DNA of 64,000 bases from Kitasatospora sp. NBC_00240 (GCF_026342405.1 NZ_JAPEMU010000001.1:6386001-6450000), one strand, 5' to 3'. Counted from the stretch's first letter, positions 28,043 to 37,811 are shown. Numbers and translations are program-made. The notes: generated by a model not told the origin, from the sequence alone.

Positions 28043-28984
28043 GTGAGGGACACACGAGAGAGCCGCTTGTTGCTCATCCTGCTGGTGGCTGTCGCCTTCG
28101 CCCTGATCACCGTGGACATCAAGGGCGGCGAGAGCTCCCCGCTCGGCGGTGCCCGGCGGGCCGCCGCGGGTCTCCTCGGACCGGTCGAGCGGGGCGCCGC
28201 CTCGGCGGTCGACCCGGTCGCGGACACCGTCCGCGCGTTCCGCGAGGCCGCCACCCACAACGGCCGGATCGACCAGCTCAACCAGGACAACACCGAGCTG
28301 CGGCAGAAGCTGGCCTCCTCCGACGCCGCCGCCGGGCGCACCAAGCAGCTCGACGACATGCTCAGGACGGCCGGCGCCGGCGGCTACACCGTCAAGGCCG
28401 CCCAGGTGATCGCGATCGGCCCCGCCCAGGGCTTCTCCTGGACCATCACCGTCGACGCCGGCAGCGACGACGGACTGACCCGCGACATGACCGTCATCAA
28501 CGGCCAGGGCCTGGTCGGCCGGATCACCACGGTCGCGCCGACCACCGCCACCGTGCTGCTCGCCTCCGACCCCGGCTTCAGCGCCGGCGCCCGGCTGGAG
28601 GGCAGCGGCGAGATCGGCTTCGCCTCCGGCCAGGGCACCGGGCCGATGAAGGTCTCGCTGCTCAACGGCCGGGCCCAGGTCAAGGAGGGCGACCGGATGG
28701 TCACCTTCGGGTCGCAGAGCGGGCGCCCCTTCGTGCCCGGCGTGCCGATCGGCAAGGTGGTGGAGGTCGAGGCGACCCCCGGCCAGCTCACCAAGACCGT
28801 CATGGTCGAGCCGTACGTGCAGTTCACCCGGCTCGACCTGGTCGGCGTGGTGGTGGTGCCGCCGCGTACCGACCCCCGCGACGCCGTCCTGCCGCCGGCC
28901 GGTGCCCCGGCCGCCCAGGCCCCCGCCGCGCCCGCGGCCCCGGCGGCCGCCGCTCCGCCCGCCAGTCCCACAGGGGGGAACTGA
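28043..28984 (+). CDS. mreC: Cell-shape determining protein MreC
   Basis: 313-residue bitopic membrane protein. Short cytoplasmic start, one helix (about 9-24), a coiled coil (about 70-100: QLNQDNTELRQKLASSD), then two beta-barrel lobes outside the membrane. A Pro/Ala-rich tail of about 40 residues follows. It links MreB inside to the PBP2/RodA synthase outside. GTG at 28043, with GAAGGGG about 14 bases upstream; the open frame extends into mreB but those residues are not MreC-like. Three bases separate it from mreD. Confidence 0.93.
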   Translation: MRDTRESRLLLILLVAVAFALITVDIKGGESSPLGGARRAAAGLLGPVERGAASAVDPVADTVRAFREAATHNGRIDQLNQDNTELRQKLASSDAAAGRTKQLDDMLRTAGAGGYTVKAAQVIAIGPAQGFSWTITVDAGSDDGLTRDMTVINGQGLVGRITTVAPTTATVLLASDPGFSAGARLEGSGEIGFASGQGTGPMKVSLLNGRAQVKEGDRMVTFGSQSGRPFVPGVPIGKVVEVEATPGQLTKTVMVEPYVQFTRLDLVGVVVVPPRTDPRDAVLPPAGAPAAQAPAAPAAPAAAAPPASPTGGN

Positions 28985-28987
28985 CCC

Positions 28988-29635
28988 ATGCGTCTCACCC
29001 GGATCCCGGTCTCCGCCGTCCTGATCCTGCTCGGCCTCGTCCTCCAGGTCAGCGTCCTCGGCCGGCTCCAACTGCCCGGTGCCACCCCCGACGTCCTGCT
29101 GCTCGTCGTGATCGGCCTCGCCATGGTCTACGGGCCGACCGGCGGCTGCCTGGTCGGCTTCGCGGCCGGCCTGCTGGCCGACCTCGCCCCGCCGTCCGAC
29201 CACGCGATCGGCCGCTACGCGCTCGTCCTGTGCCTGATGGGGTACGCCGCCGGACTGCTCCGCGGTGAGCACGGCCGCCAGCGCTCGGTGGGTGGCGCGC
29301 TGCTCGTGGTCGCCGGCGCCGCGGCGGTCTCCACCCTGCTGTACGCGATGGTCGGCGCCCTGGTCGGCGACACCGCCGCCCGGCACGTCGGCCTGGCCGG
29401 CCTGGTGATCAGCGCCCTGCTGTACGACCTGCTGCTGGCGCCGTTCGTGGTGCCGGTGGTGATGCTGGTCGCCCGGCGCTTCGAGCACGACCCGGTGGCC
29501 GCCGCGAACGGCGACAGCGCCGGCAGCGGCGGGAACCTGGGCACCCTGGCCCGCTACCGCACCACCCGGGAGGCCTCGGCCGGCCCCGGGTACGGCCGGA
29601 AGAAGCGCGGCCTGGGCCTGGCCAAGCGCCCGTAG
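28988..29635 (+). CDS. mreD: Rod-shape determining membrane protein MreD
   Basis: 215 residues, five to six hydrophobic helices (first at about 8-25), with the MreD-like core TPDVLLLVVIGLAMVYGPTGGCLVGFAAGLLADL. A basic, low-complexity tail of about 45 residues follows. Couples MreC to the elongation complex. ATG at 28988 directly after mreC, with its ribosome-binding site (AGGGGGG) in the mreC 3' end. Assignment rests on hydropathy pattern and fixed position in the mre cluster. Confidence 0.92.
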   Translation: MRLTRIPVSAVLILLGLVLQVSVLGRLQLPGATPDVLLLVVIGLAMVYGPTGGCLVGFAAGLLADLAPPSDHAIGRYALVLCLMGYAAGLLRGEHGRQRSVGGALLVVAGAAAVSTLLYAMVGALVGDTAARHVGLAGLVISALLYDLLLAPFVVPVVMLVARRFEHDPVAAANGDSAGSGGNLGTLARYRTTREASAGPGYGRKKRGLGLAKRP

Positions 29636-29707
29636 CGCCCCCGCGCGGGAGCCCGCAGGGCTCCTCGAACCACCGCCCGAACCCTCGCCCTCTGGAGCGC
29701 ACGCGAC

Positions 29708-31948
29708 GTGAGCAACATCCCCGAGACCGGACGAACCCGGCGGGTGACGATCCGTCTGGTGGTCCTGCAGATCCTGGTGTTGTCCCTGCTGGCGACGCTC
29801 GGCGGGCGGCTCTGGTACCTGCAGATCCGCAGCGCCAGCGAGTACACCGCCAAGGCGACCGGCAACCACATCCGCGAGGTGGTCGAACCGGCCGTCCGCG
29901 GCGAGATCCTGGACGCCTCCGGCCGCATCCTGGCCGCCAACGAGGCCCGCCTGGTGGTCTCGGTCAGCCGCACCTCGCTGCTCCAGCAGAAGGACGGCGG
30001 CAAGGGCGTGCTGGGCCGGCTCGCCGAGGTGCTCGGGATGCCCGCCAAGGACCTCCAGGAGAAGGTCCGGCTGTGCGACGCCAAGACGCCGCAGCCCTGC
30101 TGGAACGGATCGCCCTACCAGCCGATCCCGGTCACCAAGGAGGCCACCACCCAGCAGGCGATGCAGATAATGGAACGCCGCGAGGACTTCCCCGGGGTGA
30201 CCGCCCAGCCCACCGCCGTACGCCGCTACACCGGTGTCGAGGGCGCCAACGCCGCCCAGGTGCTCGGCTACCTCTCCCCGGTCACCGACGACGAGGTCAC
30301 CAAGAGCGCCGGGAAGACCGGCGCGGAACGCTACCTGCCGGCCGACCAGATCGGCCGGGCCGGGCTGGAGTCGGTGTACGACAGCGACCTGCGCGGCACC
30401 GCCGGCGTCACCAGCCTGGAGGTCGACAACCTCGGCCGGGTGATCGGCACCGCCGGCACCGTCGAGGCGCAGCCCGGGAACAACCTGGTCACCAGCATCG
30501 ACGCCCGGGTCCAGAAGGTCACCGAGGACAACCTGCTGCAGGCCATGGCGGACGCCCGCAAGACCGTCGACAAGGTCACCAACCGCAACTACGAGGCCGA
30601 CTCCGGGGCCGCCGTCGTGATGGACGTGCACACCGGCCGGATCGTGGCGATGGCCAGCGCGCCGAGCTACGACCCCAACCTCTGGGCGGGCGGCATCTCC
30701 GGCAAGGACTACCAGGCGCTGACCAGCAAGGAGTCCAACTTCCCGCTGCTCAACCGGGCCATACAGGGTCAGTCCGCACCCGGCTCCACCTTCAAGGTGA
30801 TCTCCACCACCGCCGCCGTGCAGGCCGGCTACTCGCTCGACGGGACGTACCCCTGCCCGACGAGCCTGACCATCGGCGGCCGCGAGTTCAAGAACTTCGA
30901 GGCCGAGAGCTTCGGGTCGATCTCGCTGGAGAAGGCGCTGGAGATCTCCTGCGACACGGTCTTCTACGGCCTGGCCTACGACCAGTGGATGAAGGACGGC
31001 GGCATCAAGCCGAAGAAGGACCCGGGCGACTGGTTCTACAAGACCGCCCACCAGTTCGGCCTGGGCGCCAAGACCGGGATCGACCTGCCCGCCGAGGTCC
31101 CCGGACGGGTGCCCGACCGGCAGTGGAAGCAGTCCTTCTTCGACAACAACAAGGACGCCTGGTGCGCGCAGGCGGCCAAGGGCGGCAACAGCTACTCCGA
31201 CCAGATCGCCAAGGAGAACTGCGTCGACGGCTACGTGATGCGCGCCGGTGACTCCGTCAACTACGCGATCGGCCAGGGTGACACCCTGGTCACGCCGATC
31301 CAGATGGCCCGGATCTACTCGGCGCTGGCCAACGGCGGCACGCTCTACCGTCCGACCATCGGCAAGGCCGTGATGAGCCCCGGCGGGGATCTCGTCCGTG
31401 AGATCGCCCCGCACGAGGACGGCAGGATCCCCGGTGACCAGAAGCTGCTGAGCTACATCAACCAGGCCACGGCCGGCGTCGTCACCACCGGTACCGCCGC
31501 GTGGAAGTTCACCAGCGTCGGCTGGCCGCAGAACAAGATCGAGCTGCACGCCAAGACCGGCACCGCCGAGGTCGAGGGCAAGCAGACCACCTCGTGGCTG
31601 ACCACCTACAGCGCCGACTACGCGGTCGTCATGACGATCAGCCAGGGCGGCACGGGCTCCGGCGGCTCCGGCGACGCGATCCGCCGGATCTACCAGGCCC
31701 TGTACGGCGTCGACGACAAGGGCAACATCGACAGCGGCAAGGCCCTGTTGGCCAAGCCCCAGGCCGAGCTCCCCAAGTTCGGCCCCGACGGCACCGCCAT
31801 CGTGAAGCCCGCCGCCTACCAGTACGACCGGCCGGCCTTCCTGGACCCGGCGCAGCCCACCGGCGGCCCGGCCTACTGGACGACCGCGGGCCCGGCCCTC
31901 GAACCCACCCGCAGTACCTGGAACGGCAGCTCCGGAAGGGGGCGGTGA
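29708..31948 (+). CDS. mrdA: Penicillin-binding protein 2 (class B transpeptidase)
   Basis: 746-residue peptidoglycan transpeptidase anchored by one helix (about 17-37). Dimerisation domain, then the penicillin-binding domain. Active-site Ser360 in STFK (360-363), second motif SCD at 414-416 and KTG at 616-618. SCD in place of the usual SxN resembles other PBP2-type enzymes. GTG at 29708. Its stop codon overlaps the rodA start by one base (TGATG), so synthesis is coupled with its glycosyltransferase partner. The Pro/Thr-rich C-terminal tail extends past the catalytic domain. Confidence 0.95.
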   Translation: MSNIPETGRTRRVTIRLVVLQILVLSLLATLGGRLWYLQIRSASEYTAKATGNHIREVVEPAVRGEILDASGRILAANEARLVVSVSRTSLLQQKDGGKGVLGRLAEVLGMPAKDLQEKVRLCDAKTPQPCWNGSPYQPIPVTKEATTQQAMQIMERREDFPGVTAQPTAVRRYTGVEGANAAQVLGYLSPVTDDEVTKSAGKTGAERYLPADQIGRAGLESVYDSDLRGTAGVTSLEVDNLGRVIGTAGTVEAQPGNNLVTSIDARVQKVTEDNLLQAMADARKTVDKVTNRNYEADSGAAVVMDVHTGRIVAMASAPSYDPNLWAGGISGKDYQALTSKESNFPLLNRAIQGQSAPGSTFKVISTTAAVQAGYSLDGTYPCPTSLTIGGREFKNFEAESFGSISLEKALEISCDTVFYGLAYDQWMKDGGIKPKKDPGDWFYKTAHQFGLGAKTGIDLPAEVPGRVPDRQWKQSFFDNNKDAWCAQAAKGGNSYSDQIAKENCVDGYVMRAGDSVNYAIGQGDTLVTPIQMARIYSALANGGTLYRPTIGKAVMSPGGDLVREIAPHEDGRIPGDQKLLSYINQATAGVVTTGTAAWKFTSVGWPQNKIELHAKTGTAEVEGKQTTSWLTTYSADYAVVMTISQGGTGSGGSGDAIRRIYQALYGVDDKGNIDSGKALLAKPQAELPKFGPDGTAIVKPAAYQYDRPAFLDPAQPTGGPAYWTTAGPALEPTRSTWNGSSGRGR

Positions 31949-33147
31949 TGACCTCCTACGGCTCGTACCGTCAGGTCCGGCTCTCCCCGCAGCGCGGGGC
32001 GGTGTCCAAGGCGCTCGCCAAGGACTCCCCGCTGCGCAAGCTCGACTGGATACTGATACTGGCCGCTCTGGTGCTGTCGCTCGGCAGCGCCCTGCTGGTC
32101 TGGTCGGCCACCCGGGGCCGGGACAACCTGACCCACGGCGACCCGCAGTACTTCCTCTACCGCCACCTCACCAACCTGGTGATCGGGCTCGCCCTCTGCG
32201 CGGTGGTGATCGGGATAGGGAGTCGGCGGTTCCGCACGCTGGTGCCGTTCGTCTACGTCGCCGTGATGTTGATGCTGGTGGCCACGCTCAGCCCGCTGGG
32301 CTCCACCATCAACGGGCAGCACTCCTGGATCCAGTTCGGCGGCGGGTTCTCGATGCAGCCGGCCGAGTTCGCCAAGCTGGCCATCGTGCTCGGGATGGCG
32401 GTGATCCTGTCCGCCCGGGTGGACACCGGGGACCGCGAGTTCCCCCCGGACCGCAGCGTCTTCCAGGCCCTGGTCGCGGCGAGCATCCCGATGGCGATCG
32501 TGATGCTGATGCCGGACGCCGGGTCGGTGATGGTGATGGCCGTCATCGTGCTGGGCATCCTGCTGGCCTCCGGCGCCGCCAACCGCTGGACCTTCGGGCT
32601 GCTGCTGGCCGGCGTCGGCGGCTGCGTCGCGATCTGGAAGCTCGGCGTGCTGAGCAAGTACCAGATCGACCGCTTCGCGGCCTTCGCCAACCCCGCGCTG
32701 GACCCGTCCGGCGTGGGCTACAACACCGCCCAGGCCCGGATCGCGATCGGCTCCGGCGGGCTGACCGGCAAGGGACTGTTCCACGGCACCCAGACCACCG
32801 GCCAGTTCGTCCCCGAGCAGCAGACCGACTTCGTCTTCACGGTGGCCGGCGAGGAACTCGGCTTCCTCGGCGCCGCGGCGATACTGCTGCTGCTCGGCGT
32901 CGTCCTCTGGCGTGCCTGCCGGATCGCCCGGCACGCCACCGACCTGTACGGCACCGTCGTGGTCGCCGGCGTGGTCGCCTGGTTCGCCTTCCAGGCCTTC
33001 GAGAACATCGGGATGTGCCTGGGCATCATGCCGGTCGCGGGCATCCCGCTGCCGTTCGTCAGCTACGGCGGATCGTCCATGTTCGCGGTGTGGATCGCGA
33101 TCGGGCTGATGCAGGCCGTGCACAGCCAGCGGCCGATAGGAGTCTGA
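31948..33147 (+). CDS. rodA: SEDS peptidoglycan glycosyltransferase RodA (Sfr)
   Basis: 399-residue, ten-helix SEDS polymerase that builds glycan strands from lipid II with PBP2. Signature segments are NGQHSWIQFGGGFSMQPAEFAKL, the LMPDAGSVMVM region, the loop GYNTAQARIAIGSGGLTGKGLF and PEQQTDFVFTVAGEELGFLG, and the end GIPLPFVSYGGSSM. ATG 31948 overlaps the mrdA stop by one base. Last gene of the mre cluster; called sfr in S. coelicolor. Confidence 0.96.
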   Translation: MTSYGSYRQVRLSPQRGAVSKALAKDSPLRKLDWILILAALVLSLGSALLVWSATRGRDNLTHGDPQYFLYRHLTNLVIGLALCAVVIGIGSRRFRTLVPFVYVAVMLMLVATLSPLGSTINGQHSWIQFGGGFSMQPAEFAKLAIVLGMAVILSARVDTGDREFPPDRSVFQALVAASIPMAIVMLMPDAGSVMVMAVIVLGILLASGAANRWTFGLLLAGVGGCVAIWKLGVLSKYQIDRFAAFANPALDPSGVGYNTAQARIAIGSGGLTGKGLFHGTQTTGQFVPEQQTDFVFTVAGEELGFLGAAAILLLLGVVLWRACRIARHATDLYGTVVVAGVVAWFAFQAFENIGMCLGIMPVAGIPLPFVSYGGSSMFAVWIAIGLMQAVHSQRPIGV

Positions 33148-33210
33148 ACCGGCCCCACCCGGCCGGCGGCGCCGCTACCGGATCGGAAACGGTCCGGCGG
33201 GCGCCGCCGG

Positions 33211-33254
33211 CCGGTCTGCGTCGCGGTAGCGAGGAAGGCCGCGACGCAGACCGG
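33211..33254 (+). terminator. Hairpin after the mre operon
   Basis: 16-bp perfect stem (33211-33226 / 33239-33254) with the 12-nt loop TAGCGAGGAAGG, 64 bp past the rodA stop. Likely terminator; no T-tract. The purine loop is ribosome-binding-site-like. Confidence 0.6.
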
Positions 33255-33446
33255 GGGACCGGGCGTCCGGACCCTCCCGGTGGGGCGCCGTCACCCTTGC
33301 TCCCGGTCCGGGCAGCCCCGGCCTCCCCGCAACACCCGCGGCGCGCGCGGGGTAAGGGGCGCGGAAGATCGTCCCGTCCGGACGCCCCGGCGGTTCGGCT
33401 ACCCTTGAGGGTCACCCCAGTTCCTGTCGTAAGGGTTCCTAGTTAC

Positions 33447-35375
33447 ATGACTGTCGAATCGGTCTTCCCACGCCTGGAGGCCCTCCTCCCGCACGTCCAG
33501 AAGCCGATCCAGTACGTCGGCGGCGAGCTCAACTCGACCGTCAAGGACTGGGACGCCTGCGACGTCCGCTGGGCACTGATGTACCCCGACGCCTACGAGG
33601 TCGGCCTGCCGAACCAGGGCGTCATGATCCTGTACGAGGTGCTCAACGAGCGCGAGGGCGTGCTCGCCGAGCGGACCTACAGCGTCTGGCCGGACCTCGA
33701 AGCGCTGATGCGCGAGCACCGGGTGCCGCAGTTCACCGTCGACGCGCACCGACCGGTCAAGGCCTTCGACGTGTTCGGGCTCTCCTTCTCCACCGAGCTC
33801 GGCTACACCAACATGCTCACCGCCCTCGACCTCGCCGGCATCCCGCTGGAGGCCAAGGACCGCACCCTCGACGACCCGATCGTCCTCGCCGGCGGCCACG
33901 CGGCCTTCAACCCCGAGCCGATCGCGGACTTCATCGACTGCGCGGTGGTCGGCGACGGCGAGCAGGCCGTGCTCGACATGACCGAGATCATCCGCGCCTG
34001 GAAGGCCGAGGGACGCCCCGGCGGCCGGGACGAGGTGCTGCTGCGCCTCGCGCGGACCGGCGGCTTCTACGTGCCGCGCTTCTACGACGTCGAGTACCTG
34101 CCGGACGGCCGGATCGGGCGGGTCGTGCCCAACCGGGCAGGCGTGCCGTGGCGGGTCTCCAAGCACACCGTCATGGACCTCGACGAGTGGCCCTACCCCA
34201 AGCAGCCGCTCGTCCCGCTCGCCGAGACGGTGCACGAGCGGATGTCCGTCGAGATCTTCCGAGGCTGTACCCGAGGGTGCCGCTTCTGCCAGGCCGGCAT
34301 GATCACGCGCCCCGTACGGGAGCGAAGCATCACCGGCATCGGCGAGATGGTCGAGCGCGGGCTGAAGGCGACCGGCTTCGAGGAGGTGGGCCTGCTCTCG
34401 CTGTCGAGCGCCGACCACACCGAGATCGGCGACATCGCCAAGGGCCTGGCCGACCGCTACACCGACGACAAGATCGGCCTGTCGCTGCCGTCCACCCGGG
34501 TCGACGCCTTCAACATCGACCTCGCCAACGAGCTGACCCGCAACGGCCGCCGCTCGGGTCTCACCTTCGCCCCCGAGGGCGGCAGCGAGCGGATCCGCAA
34601 GGTGATCAACAAGATGGTGTCGGAGGAGGACCTGATCCGCACCGTCGCCGCCGCCTACGGCAACGGCTGGCGCCAGGTGAAGCTGTACTTCATGGTCGGC
34701 CTGCCGACCGAGACCGACGAGGACGTGCTGCAGATCGCCGAGATGGCGAAGAACGTCATCCAGAAGGGCCGCGAGGTCACCGGCCAGAACGACATCCGCT
34801 GCACGGTCTCCATCGGCGGTTTCGTCCCCAAGCCGCACACCCCCTTCCAGTGGGCCCCGCAGCTCTCCGCCGAGGCCACCGACGCCCGGCTCGGCAAGCT
34901 GCGGGACGCGATCCGTCAGGACCGCAAGTACGGCAAGAACATCGGCTTCCGCTACCACGACGGCAAGCCCGGCATCGTCGAGGGCCTGCTCTCGCGCGGT
35001 GACCGCCGCATCGGCGCCGTGATCCGCGCCGTCTACGAGGACGGCGGCCGCTTCGACGGCTGGCGCGAGCACTTCAGCTACGACCGCTGGATGGCCTCCG
35101 CCGAGAAGGGCCTGGCCGGCACCGGCGTCGACGTCGAGTGGTACACCACCCGCGAGCGCGCCTACGAGGAGGTGCTGCCCTGGGACCACCTGGACAGCGG
35201 CCTCGACAAGGACTGGCTCTGGGAGGACTGGCAGGACGCCCTCGAAGAGGTCGAGGTCGAGGACTGCCGCTGGACGCCCTGCTTCGACTGCGGCGTGTGC
35301 CCGCAGATGCAGACCGAGATCCAGATCGGTCCGACCGGCGTGAAGCTGCTGCCGCTGACCGTGGTCAACACCTAG
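33447..35375 (+). CDS. Radical SAM protein of the TIGR03960 type
   Basis: 642 residues. An N-terminal Rossmann-like, B12-binding-type domain (about 25-200) is followed by a radical SAM barrel with the iron-sulfur motif CTRGCRFC (CxxxCxxC). The end is a cysteine-rich CRWTPCFDCGVCPQM segment. This pattern matches the TIGR03960 family, whose substrate is unknown. In many bacteria its partner is a TIGR03936 protein, here encoded 1.6 kb downstream. ATG 33447. TACCCT at about 33399 could be a -10 box. Ends in a strong terminator. Confidence 0.9.
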   Translation: MTVESVFPRLEALLPHVQKPIQYVGGELNSTVKDWDACDVRWALMYPDAYEVGLPNQGVMILYEVLNEREGVLAERTYSVWPDLEALMREHRVPQFTVDAHRPVKAFDVFGLSFSTELGYTNMLTALDLAGIPLEAKDRTLDDPIVLAGGHAAFNPEPIADFIDCAVVGDGEQAVLDMTEIIRAWKAEGRPGGRDEVLLRLARTGGFYVPRFYDVEYLPDGRIGRVVPNRAGVPWRVSKHTVMDLDEWPYPKQPLVPLAETVHERMSVEIFRGCTRGCRFCQAGMITRPVRERSITGIGEMVERGLKATGFEEVGLLSLSSADHTEIGDIAKGLADRYTDDKIGLSLPSTRVDAFNIDLANELTRNGRRSGLTFAPEGGSERIRKVINKMVSEEDLIRTVAAAYGNGWRQVKLYFMVGLPTETDEDVLQIAEMAKNVIQKGREVTGQNDIRCTVSIGGFVPKPHTPFQWAPQLSAEATDARLGKLRDAIRQDRKYGKNIGFRYHDGKPGIVEGLLSRGDRRIGAVIRAVYEDGGRFDGWREHFSYDRWMASAEKGLAGTGVDVEWYTTRERAYEEVLPWDHLDSGLDKDWLWEDWQDALEEVEVEDCRWTPCFDCGVCPQMQTEIQIGPTGVKLLPLTVVNT

Positions 35376-35392
35376 GCAGTCCGACCCGCCCC

Positions 35393-35423
35393 GGCAGGCC
35401 CCGTCGCCCCGACGGGGCCTGCC
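35393..35423 (+). terminator. Terminator of radical SAM gene
   Basis: 14-bp perfect stem (35393-35406 / 35410-35423) with a CCC loop, 18 bp past the stop codon. Confidence 0.75.
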
Positions 35424-35552
35424 GCCGTTCCTGGACGCCGCACGTGACGGGCCCTGCACTACGATCGCCCTCTCGAAACCACCGTGGCGCGCGCCGGGCT
35501 GATGACCTGTCGGCGGACGACGGGCGGTTCGAGCTACGGGGGCGGGCGAGGC

Positions 35553-36818
35553 ATGACTGGACGGGAGAAACCGGGACCGGCGGTGGACCTGGTGAAGGAC
35601 GCGGGCGGGCCCGCGGCCGCGGGGGAGGACGACCGGCCGGCGCAGGGCGGGTGCCTGGTGGCGGTGGTCCGGGTACCGGTGCGGGTGTTCGCGTTCGCGG
35701 TGGTCCTGCCGCTGCGGTTCCTCTGGGAGCTGCTCGTGCTGGCGGCCCGCCCGGTCGGATCGGCGCTCGGGTGGGCCGGGCGGACGGCGGGACGGGGCCT
35801 GCACCGGTTGCTGGTACGGCCGTTCCTCGCGCTGCACCGCCACCTGCTGGCGCCGCTGGGCCGGGGGCTGGTCCGCGCCGTCCGACGGTCCGGGCAGCTG
35901 CTGCGCGGGCTTGTCGTGGGCCTGTGGCGGCGGGCGCTGCTGCCGGTGCTGGCGTTCGTCGGGCGCTTTCTGCTGCTCCCGCCGGCCCGGGCCGTGGAGT
36001 GGCTCCTGCTGGGCCTGGCCCGGCTGGTGATCGGAGGCTTCAAGCTGCTGCTGCGCCTCTTCGACCTGCTGGTGGCACTGCCCGCGAAATGGCTGGTGCG
36101 GGTGGTGCTGATGCCGTTCGGCAGGGCCCTCGGCCGGTTCGGGCGCGCGCTGGGGCGGCTGCTGGGGAGCTCGTTCGAGCTGCTGGTGGTCCGGACCCTC
36201 CGGTGGCTGTGGCGGTACGTGCTGCGCCCGGCCGGGGTGGCCCTGCGCCGGCTCGGGGCCGCACTGGTGCGGCTGGTCGTCGCCGCCGGCCGGCTGGCGG
36301 CGCGGCTGGTGGTGGGTGCGGCCCGGCTGCTGGCCCGGCTGGTCGTCCTGCTGCTGGTCCGGCCCGCGGTCCGGCTGGGCCGGTCGGTGCTGGCCCCGGT
36401 CGGGCGGTGGCTGATCACGGCGGACATCGCGCTGGGGCGGGCCCTGGTGCTCCTCGCCCGGCTGCTGCTGACGGCGGTCGCCCGGCTGGTCGAGTACCTG
36501 GTGCTGCGGCCGCTGGCCGCACTGGGCCGGTACGTGCTGCGCCCGGCGGCCGTCGGGCTGGGGTGGCTGATCGAGCACCTGCTGCTGATCCCGCTCGGGT
36601 GGCTCTGGCGGGTCCTGCTGTTCCCGCTGCTCCGGGAGCTGGGCCGGGCCGTGGTCCGGGCCTGGCGGCTGGGTGGGCGGATCTGGCGGTTCGCGGTGGT
36701 GCGGCCGTGCCGGTGGGCCCGGCGCGAGGTGTGGTGGCCGGTCCGGGAGGAGTTGCGCCGGGCCCGGCGGACGGTGCACGAGACGATCCGGGAAGTCCGG
36801 CGCTCGCTGACCGGGTGA
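35553..36818 (+). CDS. Arg/Leu-rich repetitive hydrophobic protein, unknown
   Basis: 421 residues from ATG 35553; a GTG at 35484 would add 23 residues. After a short polar start (about 40 residues) almost the whole protein alternates Leu/Val/Ala-rich helices with Arg clusters. Proline punctuates it in repeats of the form RPxxxLxRxLLxPxGRxL. Acidic residues are nearly absent between about 70 and 390, giving an extreme positive charge. About ten or more helices may be membrane-buried or surface-associated. TACGAT at 35460-35465 suggests its own promoter. It interrupts the pair of radical SAM-associated genes. No family recognised. Confidence 0.65.
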   Translation: MTGREKPGPAVDLVKDAGGPAAAGEDDRPAQGGCLVAVVRVPVRVFAFAVVLPLRFLWELLVLAARPVGSALGWAGRTAGRGLHRLLVRPFLALHRHLLAPLGRGLVRAVRRSGQLLRGLVVGLWRRALLPVLAFVGRFLLLPPARAVEWLLLGLARLVIGGFKLLLRLFDLLVALPAKWLVRVVLMPFGRALGRFGRALGRLLGSSFELLVVRTLRWLWRYVLRPAGVALRRLGAALVRLVVAAGRLAARLVVGAARLLARLVVLLLVRPAVRLGRSVLAPVGRWLITADIALGRALVLLARLLLTAVARLVEYLVLRPLAALGRYVLRPAAVGLGWLIEHLLLIPLGWLWRVLLFPLLRELGRAVVRAWRLGGRIWRFAVVRPCRWARREVWWPVREELRRARRTVHETIREVRRSLTG

Positions 36819-37010
36819 CCGCGCCCGGCCTGCGGCTTCGCCTCGGGCAGGCTTCTGACCAGGGGCGGAGCGCGAGGGCCCGGTGGGCGCGTACCCTTTG
36901 GTACGACAGAGTCCGGGCCGGGCCAGCGCGCGCGGCCGGACGGGGACACTGACTAAGGACTGAGCGACCTGGCACGCCGTACGCCCGACGGTCCGCCGCC
37001 CGCGCCGACG

Positions 37011-37811
37011 GTGCAGCGCATCCGTCTCCGCTACACCAAGCGCGGCCGGCTGCGATTCACCAGCCACCGTGACTTCCAACGCGCCTTCGAGCGCGCGCTG
37101 CGCCGCTCGGCCGTCCCGATGGCCTACTCGGCCGGCTTCACACCGCACCCCAAGGTCTCGTACGCCAACGCCGCCCCGACCGGGGTGGCCAGCGAGGCGG
37201 AGTACCTGGAGATCGGCCTGGCGGCCGTTCGCGACGTGGAGGAGCTGCGCGCGCAGCTCGACGCGTCGCTGCCGTCCGGGCTGGACATCATCGACGCCGT
37301 CGAGGTTCGCACCCCGAACTTCGTGGAGCGCCTGGAGGCCTCCGAGTGGCTGGTCCGGCTGGACGGGGTGGAGCAGGACGAGGCCGCCCGCGCGGTCGCG
37401 CTGTTCCTCGCCGCCGAGCAGGTCGAGGTCGAACGCCTGACCAAGAACGGTGTCCGCCGCTTCGACGCGCGCGGCCCGGTGGCGGCGCTCGAAATCGTCG
37501 CGCCGCAGGTGGGAAATGGTCCGGACGAGCACGTGGAGGGGGAGTCCGATGTTCGGACGGCCCGTCCCTGTGCGATACTGCGCCTGGTAGTACGACAGGC
37601 CACACCCGCCGTACGACCCGACGACGTTTTGTCCGGTCTCCGTGTGACGGCCGACCTGGCGCCGCCGGTCCCCGCTGAGGTGACCAGGCTGGCGCAGGGG
37701 CCGCTCGACGAGGGGACCGGCACGGTGACCGACCCGCTGGCGCTCGACCGCGCCGCGGCCCCGGCCGGCCCTGTAGAGGCTGCTGGGCCGCGCGCAACCG
37801 CGTCCGCCTAG
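37011..37811 (+). CDS. TIGR03936 / DUF2344 radical-SAM-associated protein
   Basis: 266 residues. The start matches the DUF2344 family: IRLRYTKRGRLRFTSHRDFQRAFERALRR, then GFTPHPKVSYANAAPTG and a central SEAEYLEIGL. In many bacteria this domain is fused to or beside the TIGR03960 radical SAM protein; the role of the pair is unknown. GTG 37011 is used here but lacks a ribosome-binding site. A CTG at 36969, 14 codons earlier, has AAGGA ten bases upstream and may be the true start. Confidence 0.85.
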   Translation: MQRIRLRYTKRGRLRFTSHRDFQRAFERALRRSAVPMAYSAGFTPHPKVSYANAAPTGVASEAEYLEIGLAAVRDVEELRAQLDASLPSGLDIIDAVEVRTPNFVERLEASEWLVRLDGVEQDEAARAVALFLAAEQVEVERLTKNGVRRFDARGPVAALEIVAPQVGNGPDEHVEGESDVRTARPCAILRLVVRQATPAVRPDDVLSGLRVTADLAPPVPAEVTRLAQGPLDEGTGTVTDPLALDRAAAPAGPVEAAGPRATASA

